From assembly GCA_964034945.1 (NCBI GenBank), contig OZ035961.1, positions 30,778,184-30,842,183 of the forward strand: a stretch of DNA of 64,000 bases, written 5' to 3'. Positions 1-11,969 of the stretch are shown here, in pieces. The notes under the pieces are model-generated. The model was not told the origin of the DNA and ran no database searches. It saw nothing but the letters and a program-made list of their open reading frames with translations. A program made the translations under genes and the position numbers. The stretch comes from Chrysopilus asiliformis (lineage: Eukaryota > Arthropoda > Insecta > Diptera > Rhagionidae). Each line of letters starts with the position of its first letter. The stretch's first letter is position 1.

Positions 1-180
1 TAATCCCAGAATCAGATTCAGCGACCTCACAGGCCCCCAGATGAGATTTTTTTCCGGAAAATTTGAGGAAAAGGATAATCACGTTTTCCTTACAGGACGT
101 TCCCTTACCCTTACAAGGACGAGGTAGTGAAAATATTGTATGCGTGGAAGTGGGACAAAATTGATTTCAAGATTTCATGT
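1..180 (+). repeat. Dispersed repeat family R3, copy 1
   Basis: Non-coding sequence similar to 16,737-16,912 and 17,100-17,200. Shared landmarks are 'cagaatcagattcagcgacc', 'cccagatgagattttttt', 'aatttgaggaaaaggataat' and 'cttacaggac'. No open frame of interest is visible. It is probably the tail of an interspersed element cut by the window edge. Confidence 0.6.
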
Positions 181-195
181 GCTCCCTATCAGATT

Positions 196-262
196 CGACT
201 TATCGAGGTTCGGCTTATCGAGGTTCGACTTATCGAGGTTCGACTGATCGAGGTCCGACTAT
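196..262 (+). repeat. Short tandem repeat, 15-bp unit
   Basis: About four copies of a 15-bp unit, ttatcgaggttcgac, with single-base variants (cggcttatcgaggtt, ctgatcgaggtccga). No function can be inferred. Confidence 0.75.
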
Positions 263-368
263 ATATTCCTTTAAAAGACGTGATAATCCATGAATTTTAG
301 TGCACTTAAGCTCGCACCCTAAACATCAACACGCATTGCTAGAATAGGATAGATTCTTTTTACGGCAA

Positions 369-944
369 AAAGGTGGGTTTAGAAACACGAGCATTTTCAT
401 TTTTACTGGCAAAGTGAGCGGGATAGCGAAATTCAAATTTACGTGCGCAAAAAGTCGATCACATCAGTGTCTCACACGTACTTTCCCTTCCACTTTATGG
501 CGAACTGTCACTGCACATCACCTCGCAGCAATACGTTTGTTAGCACTTCAATTTCACCTAACAAAATCATTTTGTGTGATGTTATAATTAATAACATAAT
601 TATTATCACCTCCCGTTTCCATTTAAAATGCGTAGCTTTCAAATAAACATCGAACTTAACCTTACTTTTGCTGGCTGCCATAATTCCCCATAATTCAGGG
701 GTAACATTTTGCTGGCAGGGCGGGGAAGTCCAATGTGTTTGTTGTTGTTTACTGCCATAACTTTCCTATCGTCGACGAAAATTATGGATAGTAAAACCAC
801 TACATGCAAGCAAAATTTCCAGTAAAATTTTTACTGAGTGGTTTCCCGTCCCTTTCCCACTTGGTGAAAAAGTCATAAGAAATCTGGCATTTCACTCACT
901 TTGCCAGTAAAAATGAAAATGCTCGTGTTTCTAAACCCACCTTT
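369..944. mobile_element. 576-bp non-autonomous DNA transposon (MITE-like)
   Basis: The ends form a perfect inverted repeat of about 50 bp, beginning AAAGGTGGGTTTAGAAACAC on the left and present as its reverse complement ending at 944. The interior is AT-rich and has no transposase. I could not define a target-site duplication, so the superfamily is unassigned. It lies about 1 kb upstream of the Hsp70 start codon. Confidence 0.8.
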
Positions 945-1971
945 ATCTGAGGTCGCGTTATTGCCAGATTGACAATTATAGGAATTAGGCATTAATATTC
1001 GAGATGCTGGCTAGCGAATAACCTTGAAAAAATTGGATTTCAATTCTTTAATTTGTATTAAGTTTTATGATAATAACGAATAGGAGAGTATAGAGAGACT
1101 TGATCCCCTTTTTTCTTTTTCGTATAACTATTGCCTTTAAAGTATATTATTTTTCAATAAATTTTAATCTATTTTTTTTTGTTTAAGTCAGTAATATGTA
1201 CAATGTCTTCAAATAAATTGAAAACCGCCAAAAATTCATCAAAAGTCGCCGTCATTATTTTCGAATGTAAATTTTCCACTTTTTTCTATTTTTTTCTAAT
1301 TCCTATCTACATCTGATGAATGAACTGAGTCACCGTTTTAAAGACATTTAAAAAATAAAATTATATCAGAAATCTGACGTAGTGATGCTCATTCTTTCTA
1401 GTAAATTCGTGCGACGCCTACAAATACAAAAGATACACGGTTTTCTTCGTTCGAAATCGCTGAACACGATCAAAAAGCAGAAATACTTTTCATTTTCAAT
1501 TTTGAAATTATTTTTGGTGTCACAACAGCATCTGAGGCATCTCGAGATTGAGTCCAAGTGGAAATCTTAGTGAAAATTCCGTGCTTGTAGACAGCATCAT
1601 ACGTCACTAGGGGGTAGGAAAATTATTTCCCACCAGTTTTTCCTTTCGTTTCCAGAGGTGAATTTCAAATAAAAATAAGCGCTTCTTTAGAACTGTTACT
1701 AGTCTGCAATTATCATCGGTCGATGAAAATACTCGGATCGTGGAAATAGTAAACGGCATCAGTTTTTCTCAATAGATCAATCTTGGAGTGGATTTGTAGA
1801 AAAAAAACATCAGTTCAAAAGCTTTTGTGAATTGTTTAATTGATTGCCATTTGTGCAAATTAAAAAGGGTGTTGTACGGAATTTTAAATTCTTTGAAAGT
1901 GACTTTACTAAAAAAATATCGTGAATTTTATTCAGTAATTACCGCACTAATAAATTTAATTAACGACAAAA
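945..1971. other. Upstream region and 5' UTR of Hsp70
   Basis: No convincing gene. AT-rich sequence leads to the Hsp70 start codon in an animal-like context (gacaaaATGG). Two ATCAGTT sequences near 1,756 and 1,809 resemble the arthropod initiator. One minimal GAAnnTTC pair (tGAAaaTTCc, 1,571-1,580) is visible. I see no clustered heat-shock element array and no clear TATA box, which suits a constitutive rather than strongly heat-inducible gene. The transcription start cannot be fixed from sequence alone. Confidence 0.4.
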
Positions 1972-4900
1972 ATGGGCAAAACTCCAGCAATTGGTATCGA
2001 TCTTGGAACAACATATTCCTGTGTCGGCGTTTGGCAACATGGAAAAGTCGAAATTATTGCCAATGATCAGGGTAATCGAACAACACCAAGTTATGTGGCG
2101 TTTAATGACACTGAACGTCTTATCGGCGATGCTGCCAAGAATCAGGTAAGTTAGACAAGCCATATTAACCGAGAAGAAGCGTTAAAAAATTCCTTTTTAA
2201 ACAAATTGACTTGTTGACGACTTTAGACTCGTTACTATCTTCTACTTATGAAATACACCTCATTTGTACATAAGATACGACTATCTAATTTTGGATAAAT
2301 GCCATTTCAATACGATGGATGTGTGTAAAACACTAAAAGCTCCCATGGGGCTGAACAGAACTCCTCATGTCAAACTGCTTTTAAAATTCTCGCAATTTAC
2401 TCCAAACGTTTTATGAAAATAGAAATCTCTGGAATCATTTTTGGACTCTGGAGTATCCAAAAGCGTTTTTTTTTGTCGAGAAGCAGAAAAGTGCTGCCAG
2501 CTAAAATTCCATTTTGGGGCGCACAGTTGTGAGCTCATATTTTTCGCATATTTGGACGACAAGCTCTATAAATTTCGTTTTCGATTTTCTTGACGCTATG
2601 CTGCCGTTTATCAAGTCTAGTCAAGATGAACAAAGTGATTATGCTCGAAATAGCCAATGACTAAACTGTACTACGAGTTATGTTGGAGCACAGAATATTA
2701 TGGTGTAGCTCCAAGTATATATAAATCAGTAGATTTGAAATATTGTTGAGTGCATTTTTCTGCATTATAAATTAATCAATTGAGATTTTTATCTTAGCTC
2801 TCGTAATACAAGCTGAAAATATTTGTTAGACGACTCCAAATTTGGACAAAGTGTTAATGTTTTGAATTGCTATGTTTATTTAATGAGTTTTCCTTTTATT
2901 TTTTTTTCTCATGGATTTTTTCTGTAATTGATGTGTAGATCGATTGAGCTACAGGTGATAATCATTTTTAACGACTTGAAGAATTTATGGGTTTTTTAAT
3001 ATTCGATTAAATTTTATATCGTTTGCCTTGGTACCAATACGATATTTATGCAATATTTCAAATTATTTAGATATTATAGTTGAATTTTTTTTTTAAATTA
3101 AAATTTTTCCATTGTCGGTCAAATTTTCTATAAAGATAAAAAAAATGTTGGTCAAAAAGTTTTAGTAATGCTGAATAGTTTTACACTATAAAATATGTAT
3201 CATGCATAAATGTATTTCATATTTCGAGGATTCGTAAAAATTTGCACAAACAATAATAACACTGGTCAACAAAAAGTAAAACTTTTTTTGCCGTCTCTCC
3301 CCGCATTTTTTTGCTGAATTTAATTTTTCAATAAAATAAGAATCCTTTTTTATATCTAAGAATCCTTTTTTTAAAGCCCTTTTTTATATCTAGCCCTACC
3401 AAAATACCTTCTTTTAATGCAGCTGAATCTGGGGCACAAAGTTTTCAAATAGAAAAACCTTCTCCAGAACAACCCATGGTTCCATGGATAATAATTTGTT
3501 TAGCGACAAATAATCGTGTTAACCAGTGTAATTTAATAGGGATATTCACGCTTAGCTGTAACTTTTCTGGTCGTGTTTTATAATACTTGTATTTAAAAAT
3601 ATTTTTTTCAGTGTAAGACACATTTCGGCGGTGGCTTTTTTTTGCAAATTAGAGGATTAAAGGTTAGGGCGTACCTAATACGCTGCATTGCCACATTCCA
3701 CATTGCGCAATTTTAAAAGACACAAAAAAATGGGAAGTTTTTTCTTCCACAAAAAGTTTTTTATTTGTATAATTTTTATTTGTTATAACTTTATTTGTTT
3801 TGTTGTGCAATTATAAACCTTTTGGAGAAGAAAATACTTTTTTTACCAATCGTCAAATGCAGCAACGCACTTCGTATGCTCAACCGGGTTATTTTTGCTT
3901 GATTCAAGTATTAAGTTGAATGTACATCGACGGGCCAATGTAAAAAACTAACGAAAACAAGCAAAAACTGCTGCCATATACTTTGTTTTTCTCCCGAAAA
4001 ATTTGTTAATATTTATTAAATTGTTAAGATTTCAAATAACTTACAACTAAGCATGAATGCCTCTAATATCTGTAAGTATTGGGATATGAATCGGTAAACC
4101 AGAGTTTTGATGTAGGAAAATTATGTTAAAACTTCGGATGTGAAAACATCCACGAAAATAATATAATATTATGTCATATTTTTTATGACCTGTAAAGCCC
4201 AATTCAGACTAACGATTGCAATTACGATTGCGATTACGATTGAAGCTTCTCGACCAATGAGATCAAAGCTTTCAACGATTAGGGACATGAAAGCTCTGAT
4301 CTCGTTGGTAGAGGAAGCTCAATCGAAGTCGCAATTGTAGTCGCAATCGTAGTCGCAATTGTTAGTCTGAATTGGGCTTAAAGCCGAGAAATTCTGATAG
4401 GTCTAAATCTTTAAACCCGGGCACCAATCATGTATTCCGACGCGTCTCTGTCTTTCGACTTCGACGCAGCTTTCGACTCTTGACTTCGCCATATCTGCAG
4501 CTTGAAATTTCGCGAAATCGTCACTATGAATCGAAAGGTGATTCTGATTTTCATTCCAAAAAATTTGAAGCTGCTGATATTTCGAAATTAAGAGTTAGAA
4601 GCTGCGTCGAAGTCGAAAGATAGAGATGCGTCGGAATACATGATTGGTACCCAGGTCGATTCATCATTCTAAACATGCTGGTGTGATTCTTTTTTTGTCC
4701 GACGAATAATTCTATGCAAACATGTTATAAAGGGTGATCCAATAAGAGCTTCCTATTTTTTTTTTAAATAAAACACATAATATTTAATATATTGAGGAAA
4801 ATCTTTATTTAAGTTGTTAGTTTGGTTCATGCCATTTAGGCCCGTTTGCTGAAACAAGTCATAACAATTTAAGTTGTGCTTAGCCTACTTAAACCGTAGA

Positions 4901-7900
4901 AATTCTGGGTCTTAAATAATTTAAGTTGAACATAAGACGCTATGACTTGTTTCAGCAAACGGGCCTAATATCTGTAAGTATTGGGATATGAATCGGTAAA
5001 CAAGAGTTTTGATTGAGGAAAGTTATGTTAAAACTTCGGATGTGAAAACATCCACGAAAATAATATAACATTATGTCATATTTTTTATGACCTATAAAGC
5101 CCAATTCAGACTAACGATTGCAATTACGTTTGCGATTACGATTGAAGCTTCTCGACCAATGAGATCAAAGCTTTCAACGATTAGGGACATGAAAGCTCTG
5201 ATCTCATTTCGATGCTATTTGGGAACAACAAACTTTACCAAATATTCTAGTCTATAATTGTTACAGCTCAACGTTTTATGTTTTATCCTTAAAAAATAGA
5301 TTCAAATTCAATTCAGCAGCTGTTTTATATTTTCAAAATTAAATTCATCGATCAGAAGTGGTTTTTAAAAATTCATTCAAAGCGTCAAAACTCCTACGTT
5401 TTGAGTGGTTCTTGACATCGTATCCATAAATTAATTTTGCACCAAACTATTTTACGAAAGTTTATAACAGTTCCCTATGGGTGTTAATTTTTGTCAATTT
5501 TCGGTGTTAAACCAATTTATTAAAGTAGCTAAAAAAATAAATCAATTTCACTCCATAAATGCTTATTCCCAATTGACCAAATTCATGGAAATTCAATTGG
5601 ATTTCCAATCCTTTTTGTACCATGTACCAATGGTACAATTGTCGGTACCAATCATGGAATTTTGGCTGGAAATCCAAGTTTTTTTCCTGTGAAAATGGTC
5701 GATTTTTGTACCATATTCCAATAGGAGTTTTAATTGGAATTGTTATTGGAATGTACCACAAATTGAAAGTCTGACGTACGCAATAAATTAGCGTATTTTC
5801 CTATTTTTTTCCCGTACCATATAGAATTCCAACATATTTTCCTATTTAAAATATTCTTGCTTAGTGTGTGTTCATGGAATTTAATATATGCAACTAATGA
5901 GCGGAAATTGTTTTAGTGTGATGACTTTAAGAATTAAGAGATGCGTGTTTATTTCTGATAGTTTCTATATTGAATATTCGTATGGAGGAAATGTTTTATG
6001 ACGGCCAATATGATGCGAAATGGAAATAATTTATTTTGAATGATTTTTCTTACAAAAACTTCAAACGAATGAAATCTCTCGACGAATGTTGTTCTGTTAC
6101 CTCGAAAAAATACTATTCGCGTTTAGTATTTTTCGAAAACGGGAAAAAATTATGGAAATCTGAAAAAAATTGGCATGAAAAATATTTCCAAAAAGCATTC
6201 CAACTAATGTCTAAACTAAGAAATGCTTTCCAAAAACTGATTTTTTGCATCAGTTTTATAAAAAATTATTGGAATCGCTTTAAAATCGAGTTTTTAGAAC
6301 TGGCGAATCGACTAACAAAATCGTCGCCATTTTTTCGTCATGCACAGGTGTGGCGCAGTTCTACTAGTAGTCTAATTACCTGCTGCAGGCATCCAAACAT
6401 TAACTATATTTCCTTCTACTTTTCCTATTATTTTTCTGCGCGTCATGGAAAAATGTATGGGACGTACCAAATGTGTTTCATTTCGATTTCGCAACCGCAG
6501 GCCGCTAAAATTCAACTAAAAAACTGGTGACGTCACATTGAAATTATACTGGTACTTATCCTATTATTTTTCTGCGCGACATGGAAAAATTTATGGAAAT
6601 TTCATCATTATTGCAGTCCATTTTTGGAAAATACATGGGATTTTGTACCATAGCGTACCATATGGTACAAAATTCCAAGTGTACCCTCTAATTATCCGAA
6701 ACTTTATAAAGGAAAATTGAGTGGTAAACTTGGATATGGTACAAAAATCCAAAAGTTGGTCAATTGGGTTTTTTGGAAACATTTGAGATGTTTTTTCAAA
6801 GTTAATATTGGTTGCAAAAAAGTTTGGTTGTTCCCAATTCAAATTCTCTTCTAAACGTGAACACCTTTTACAATGGAAATAACTCCCAAACGGAATTCAA
6901 GTGAATTTTTGATTCCCTTCCAGACTTAGTTCAAAATTGAGGCCAAAAGAGTGTAACAGTAAATTTTTAACTCTTTAAAATAGGAATATCACCGCGCAAC
7001 GGTGTTAATTTTTTTCTGATCCACACTGTGAGGTATTTACTTTTATCTTATATTTTTAGTTAATTTGTCCCCGAATTTTTTCGAGAGTGTACCACTTATA
7101 AGAAAGTATAACACGACATGACTGATGGCGGAAGAAAATTGTAAAACATGTTCTAGAATTCTTATTAACATGATCTGTGAAGAGATTAGTTGCTGCTCAA
7201 AATAAATAAAGTATCTTAATTTTTTACTCCAATTTTCAAATAATTGCTGCTCAAAAAAAATAACACATCTTCATTTTTTACCCCAATTTTGTTTAAAAAA
7301 AACACGGTATATCAAAAATCACGTAGATTTGCGTATATGAATGCAATTTTAATTTTCGTTCTGCTTCATCGAGCATGCCAACATTTCTATGGAATTGTCT
7401 ACAATTTGGTTTTTTTTTCTACAATTATGTGAATGTGGGTGTGCTGTCATTGCCGCTAAAAATAACGTGGATAGCGGCGAACCATCTCTGTTTATATTTC
7501 TAAAAATAAATCATTAAATTCTTGGGATTTATTTATGGTAAAGTTAATTCTTCTACGTGTACTTTCTATATACTTGATAATATTTCACTATGGTGATTAA
7601 TACCTGAATTTATATAATGTGGAATAAAGTTTTTTTTTTATAATTGATTCAATATCTTTCATGCAAATATAATTATGTATACGATTTTGGTAATTCAATA
7701 GTATTGCTACATTTACACGAATGACAAATTTGACATTTTTTTCTTGTCATTATGTTAATTCCCGTGTAAATGGCAAAATTTTTGTAATTTTTTCTGTCAG
7801 AAAATGTCAATCTCTCATAAAAGAATGAACTTGTCCATTCTTTTATGCCAGATTGTCATTCGTGCAAACGCAATATTAGTTATGACAAAAGTTGAATACT

Positions 7901-10098
7901 AAAGTTGTCATAACTAATATTGCGTTTGCACGAATGACAATCTGGCATAAAAGAATGGACAAGTTCATTCTTTTATGAGAGATTGACATTTTCTGACAGA
8001 AAAAATTACGAAAATTATGCCATTTACACGGGAATTAACATAATGACAAGAAAAAAATGACAAATTTGTCATTCGTGTAAATGTAGCATATGTTTTAGAT
8101 TTGATTCTTTGCTTGATATTATGACCAAATATAAAGACACGATGATGTCATTTCAAATCAATTCTCGTCCAATATTGGTATTTGGCAGCATAAATTCTTT
8201 GTTCTGTTAGCCCAGGTGGTTTTGGAATGAAGCTGATTTTAGATAAATTTTTGAAGATTGAAAATTGATGTTAATATTGCCAATTTTACTGAACTAACAA
8301 CAAAAAACTAATTTAGAAGAAAGCAAATAATCATACCTATTCTGGAATCCAAAGTAGTGATAAGTTTGTTCGATTCACCCTCAATTTGTATTCTGGAATC
8401 CGCTGTGTTTCACTTCTGTTCGATTGCGTATGATTTACTAACGTTTTGAGCGTACAATTACTCGTTGCAAATTTTAGAATACCAGAATACCAATTGAGTG
8501 GCGAATCGAATCGACTGAGTTTTGTTTTACGTTTTAACTTCGGATTCCAGAATAGTCATGATTATTTTTTTATCTCGCAAAAGGAGATATTTAAAGTCAC
8601 CTGCCATTAAAAATTTCTTTTGGGTAAAAAATTGATTTACAATTCTTTTAAAGTTTTTCCCAGGACACTATAAATTACAAAATTTTATGGATGGTCGGTT
8701 AATGGATTCTGATAGATAATTTCGAACTGAAAAACTTTTCCAAACAATATAATAGGGCTATTCACTCTTTATCGTAGTTGATTGTAAACTCGTAGAATCG
8801 TAGAATCGTAAATAAAATCGTAGTTTTCTGACAGTTCTCCATATAAATTTTTTTACGACGAAAACTACAATCTACCACACCCGAATGTATGGTAGAATCG
8901 TAGTTTTTGTAGTAGTTCTAATAAAGTGAGGTTAAGGCATGTTTTGTGACATGTCAACTTGGTCCCAACTCTAAAATGGACATTGGAAAAGCAAGTAAAT
9001 TAAAGTATTTATATGATTTAGTATAAATTAAGAGTTAAAAAATGCTTTAAACAATTTAGGTAAAAAAATAAATAAAAGAGTCAAAAATTTACGACAAAAC
9101 CCTCAACCTCCAGTAAAGCGCTGCTCACGCTTTGTTGTACTTTTTTATCGTAGGTTTACATTTCAATCTACGATTTTAGTTTCTACGATAAAGAGTGAAT
9201 TGCCCTAATATCTACGTTATCAAATTTTTAGTGATTGATCCATAAAATTTTCAAGGATTTATCTTTCAAAAATTCACAGAAATTTCTCTTATCATCGTAG
9301 GAGGGTGGTTTTTAGCTTATTTTAAAGGTAATGAATTCTACCATCATTTAAAAATATACTATCATCAATATTTCCGCCCCCAACCCCCCAAAAGGACTAA
9401 AAGCATAATGGAAATGCCGGTTTTTGACTTAATTGGCCTATAACTCCTAAATATTTCGACTTACGGAAAAAAAGTATAAGACAAAATTATAACATATTAA
9501 ATTTACTATAAAATATGTCTTTACATTTTTTCTTGTAACATTCACTAGAAAGAAGATATTCGCAAAAAGCTAATTTAGAGGACAACGAGTAAAAAATTTT
9601 TGTTTTGGATTTCTTTTAAATTCGGCTCACACAATGTACCTTCAGAGTTTGTGGGAAATGCCAAATTTTAGATTTTTATTTGCAGTAGTTCAAAAAAAAA
9701 TATCTTTTTAACGATTAGATTTTGATGGCTTACAAATAATATTACGGAGGCTGACGAAATTTTCCTAGAATATTTTTTTTTATTTACTCAGTTTTTCTAA
9801 TAAAATCTAATCAGGATTAACTTTTTAGGTAGCAATGAATGCCAGAAACACAGTTTTCGATGCAAAGCGCTTGATTGGTAGGAAATTCGATGATACTAAA
9901 ATTCAGGAAGACATGAAACACTGGCCGTTCACAGTCGTCAATGACGGTGGAAAGCCTAAAATCCAGGTTGAATTCAAGGGTGAAATGAAACAATTCGCCC
10001 CAGAGGAAATCAGTTCAATGGTTTTAACAAAAATGCGAGAAATTGCTGAAGTTTACCTTGGAGGTAAGATCGCAGATGCCGTTATCACAGTTCCTGCA

Positions 10099-10129
<31 letters not shown>

Positions 10130-11637
10130 AAGATGCCGGCTCCATCGCTGGTCTTAATGTTTTGAGAATCATAAATGAACCCACCGCCGCCGCTCTAGCC
10201 TATGGTCTTGACAAAAATTTGAAAGGCGAGAAAAATGTCCTTATTTTCGATTTGGGTGGTGGAACATTTGATGTTTCCATTCTTTCAATCGATGAAGGAT
10301 CACTGTTCGAAGTGAAATCCACAGCAGGTGATACCCATCTTGGCGGAGAGGATTTCGACAATCGACTGGTGAATCACTTTGTGGAGGAGTTCAAGCGGAA
10401 GCACAAGAAAGATTTGAAAGGAAATGTTCGTGCTCTTCGCCGATTGCGTACGGCTTGCGAGAGAGCAAAGCGCACTTTGTCATCCAGCACTGAGGCGTCC
10501 TTGGAAATCGATGCTTTACACGACGGTATCGACTTCTACTCAAAGATCACCCGAGCTCGCTTCGAAGAATTGAATATGGACCTCTTCAGATCGACCTTGC
10601 AGCCAGTCGAACGCGCCTTGTCGGATGCGAAACTTGATAAGGGCGTAATTCATGATGTGGTTTTGGTGGGAGGCTCAACACGCATTCCAAAAGTACAGAA
10701 AATGCTGCAGGACTTCTTCTGCGGCAAATCCTTGAATTTGTCAATCAATCCCGATGAAGCGGTCGCCTATGGAGCTGCAGTCCAAGCAGCCATTTTGTCG
10801 GGTGATTCAAGCTCTGCTATTCAGGATGTGCTGCTGGTCGATGTCACTCCATTATCCTTGGGTATTGAGACAGCCGGTGGCGTGATGACCAAATTGGTTG
10901 AGAGAAATGCCCGAATTCCATGCAAACAACAGCAGACATTCACAACATACAGTGATAATCAGAACGCCGTTACCATTCAGGTGTTTGAGGGTGAACGTGC
11001 CATGACCAAGGATAACAATCTCCTTGGAACCTTCAATCTAACCGGAATTCCACCGGCGCCTCGCGGAGTCCCCAAAATTGAGGTTACCTTCGATTTGAAT
11101 GCTGATGGAATTCTAAATGTTTCCGCCAAAGATAACAGTACTGGCCGGTCAGAGAAGATTACCATCACGAATGATAAGGGCAGATTGTCGAAAGCAGAAA
11201 TCGATCGAATGTTATCCGAAGCTGAGAAGTACCGAGACGAAGATGATAAGCAGCGGCAGAAGATTACATCGAGAAATGCCCTGGAAAGTTATATTTTCAG
11301 TTGCAAACAGGTAGTTTTACCATTGTATTTGTTGATTTTACTTGTTTTAATGCTGACAAATTTTTAGGCTGTTGAAGAAGCTCCTGAGGGAAAATTGTCG
11401 GATTCCGATAAGTCAACCGTGCGTGATAAATGTTCTTCAGAGATGACATGGCTGGATTCCAACACTCTTGCAGAGAAAGAGGAATTCGAGGATCATTTGA
11501 AGGAGTGCCAGAGAGTGTGTGGACCAGTCATGGCTAAAATGCACGGAGGTGGACAGCAGAGTGGTGGACAGCAAAGTGGTGGACAACAGGGGGGTCAAGG
11601 CGGTCGTGGGGGACCAACTGTAGAGGAAGTTGACTAA
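1972..11637 (+). CDS. Hsc70: Cytosolic heat shock 70 kDa (cognate) protein, three coding exons
   Basis: ATP-dependent chaperone that folds and remodels cytosolic and nuclear proteins. Exons are 1,972-2,145, 9,829-11,310 and 11,368-11,637; both introns are phase 0 with GT-AG ends, giving 641 codons, the usual length. Visible family signatures are IDLGTTYS (residues 9-16), the ATPase phosphate loop [13 protein letters not shown] (about 198-210), [17 protein letters not shown] (about 335-351), the interdomain linker [12 protein letters not shown] and the C-terminal EEVD. EEVD marks a cytosolic member that docks TPR co-chaperones, as opposed to the ER (KDEL) or mitochondrial forms. The C-terminal tail contains SGGQQ repeats. 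The lid segment around exon 2/3 reads [10 protein letters not shown] instead of the common LESY-FNMK. Intron 1 is 7,683 bp and full of MITEs; intron 2 is 57 bp. AATAAA at 11,700-11,705 is a likely poly(A) signal. The family is certain; the exact cognate is not. Confidence 0.93.
3260..3528. mobile_element. MITE, 269 bp, TAA flanks
   Basis: Terminal inverted repeats CACTGGTCAACA and TGTTAACCAGTG, with one mismatch. Both sides are flanked by TAA (3,257-3,259 and 3,529-3,531), the likely target duplication. It has no coding capacity and lies in Hsp70 intron 1. Confidence 0.7.
4060..4290 (+). repeat. Direct duplication, copy 1
   Basis: About 230 bp starting at 'taatatctgtaagtattggg' and repeated at 4,967-5,207 with few differences. 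The duplicated block includes the left half of the MITE at 4,196-4,378, so duplication followed that insertion. Confidence 0.85.
4196..4378. mobile_element. MITE, 183 bp, TAA target duplication
   Basis: Terminal inverted repeats AGCCCAATTCAGACTAAC and its reverse complement, flanked by TAA on both sides. The interior carries internal repeats of the 'cgattgcgattacgattg' type. A 3-bp TAA/TTA duplication is typical of PIF/Harbinger-derived MITEs. No ORF. Confidence 0.8.
4416..4655. mobile_element. Palindromic MITE, about 240 bp
   Basis: Nearly the whole element is an inverted repeat. The left arm starts CCCGGGCACCAATCATGTAT and the right arm is its diverged complement ending at GGTACCCAGG. The arms continue through 'ttcgacttcgacgcagctt'. 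It would fold into a long hairpin if transcribed with the Hsp70 intron. Confidence 0.75.
4839..4965. mobile_element. MITE, 127 bp
   Basis: Inverted ends GGCCCGTTTGCTGAAACAAG and its reverse complement, flanked by TA. It is immediately followed at 4,967 by the second copy of the 4,060 block. Its arms continue with 'tcataacaatttaagttg' and a diverged partner. Confidence 0.8.
4967..5207 (+). repeat. Direct duplication, copy 2, with truncated MITE
   Basis: Near copy of 4,060-4,290, including the left TIR of the AGCCCAATTC MITE, but ending inside that element, which lacks its right TIR here. The break is at about 5,207, after 'gaaagctctgatctca'. Confidence 0.8.
7705..8088. mobile_element. Near-perfect 190-bp-arm palindrome (Harbinger-like MITE)
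   Basis: Starts TGCTACATTTACACGAATGA, and the right half is an almost exact reverse complement ending TGTAGCA. Arms are about 190 bp around a very short centre (near 7,896). TAT flanks both ends. It is related to the smaller element at 11,789-11,969, sharing 'tctctcataaaagaatgaac' and 'ttcttttatg'. The nearly intact arms imply recent insertion or continuing arm correction. Confidence 0.85.
8754..9206. mobile_element. MITE, 453 bp
   Basis: Terminal inverted repeats AGGGCTATTCACTCTTTATC and its reverse complement with one mismatch, followed on each side by 'gtag' and 'atcgta' words. AAT on both sides may be the target duplication. The interior is non-coding. Confidence 0.75.
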
Positions 11638-11788
11638 GTTTTTTGATTTGACTCGCTATTAGATAACGAAAAATTCAATTCCTGTTATTTTGAACCGAAA
11701 ATAAATTGCTTTTGTCTGCAATGGTGTTTATTTTTAAATTATACTATCAAATATATGCACCTTAGTTACAATTTGCTTACCAGAATTA

Positions 11789-11969
11789 TGCTGCGTTTAC
11801 ACGAACGACAAATTTGTCATTTTTTTTGTCATAAATTGTCATCATCGTGTAAATAGTATCATTTTTGTCATTATTTCTGTCAGAAAAATGACAATCTCTC
11901 ATAAAAGAATGAACTTGTCCATTCTTTTATGACAGATTGTCATTATCTGTCATTCGTGTAAACCCAGCA
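11789..11969. mobile_element. MITE, 181 bp, TTA target duplication
   Basis: Ends TGCTGCGTTTACACGAA and TTCGTGTAAACCCAGCA, flanked by TTA (11,786-11,788 and 11,970-11,972). It is rich in 'tgtcat' and 'aaaagaatg' words shared with the palindrome at 7,705. This suits a PIF/Harbinger-type MITE. It lies about 85 bp beyond the Hsp70 poly(A) signal. Confidence 0.8.

Larger units (their letters stand above)
2146..9828 (+). other. Hsp70 intron 1 (7.7 kb)
   Basis: Begins GTAAGT after codon 58 and ends TTTTTAG before GTAGCAATG. It is AT-rich and contains no supported gene. It hosts the palindromic elements listed separately at 3,260, 4,196, 4,416, 4,839, 7,705 and 8,754. About 5,460-6,760 is rich in GGTACC- and GTACCAT-type words, with two near-copies of a block around 'ttattttctgcgcgacatgg' (6,427-6,450 and 6,564-6,600). 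That looks like a decayed interspersed repeat. Outside these elements I see nothing. Confidence 0.85.

Noticed and set aside
1571..1580. Heat-shock element upstream of Hsp70
   Set aside because: Only one GAAnnTTC pair is present. Functional elements normally have at least three alternating units, so it may be chance.
4372..4623. 83-codon frame
   Set aside because: It lies across two MITEs and is explained by their inverted-repeat sequence.
6036..6530. 164-codon frame inside Hsp70 intron 1
   Set aside because: No recognisable domain, AT-driven composition, and overlap with a repeat-rich block.
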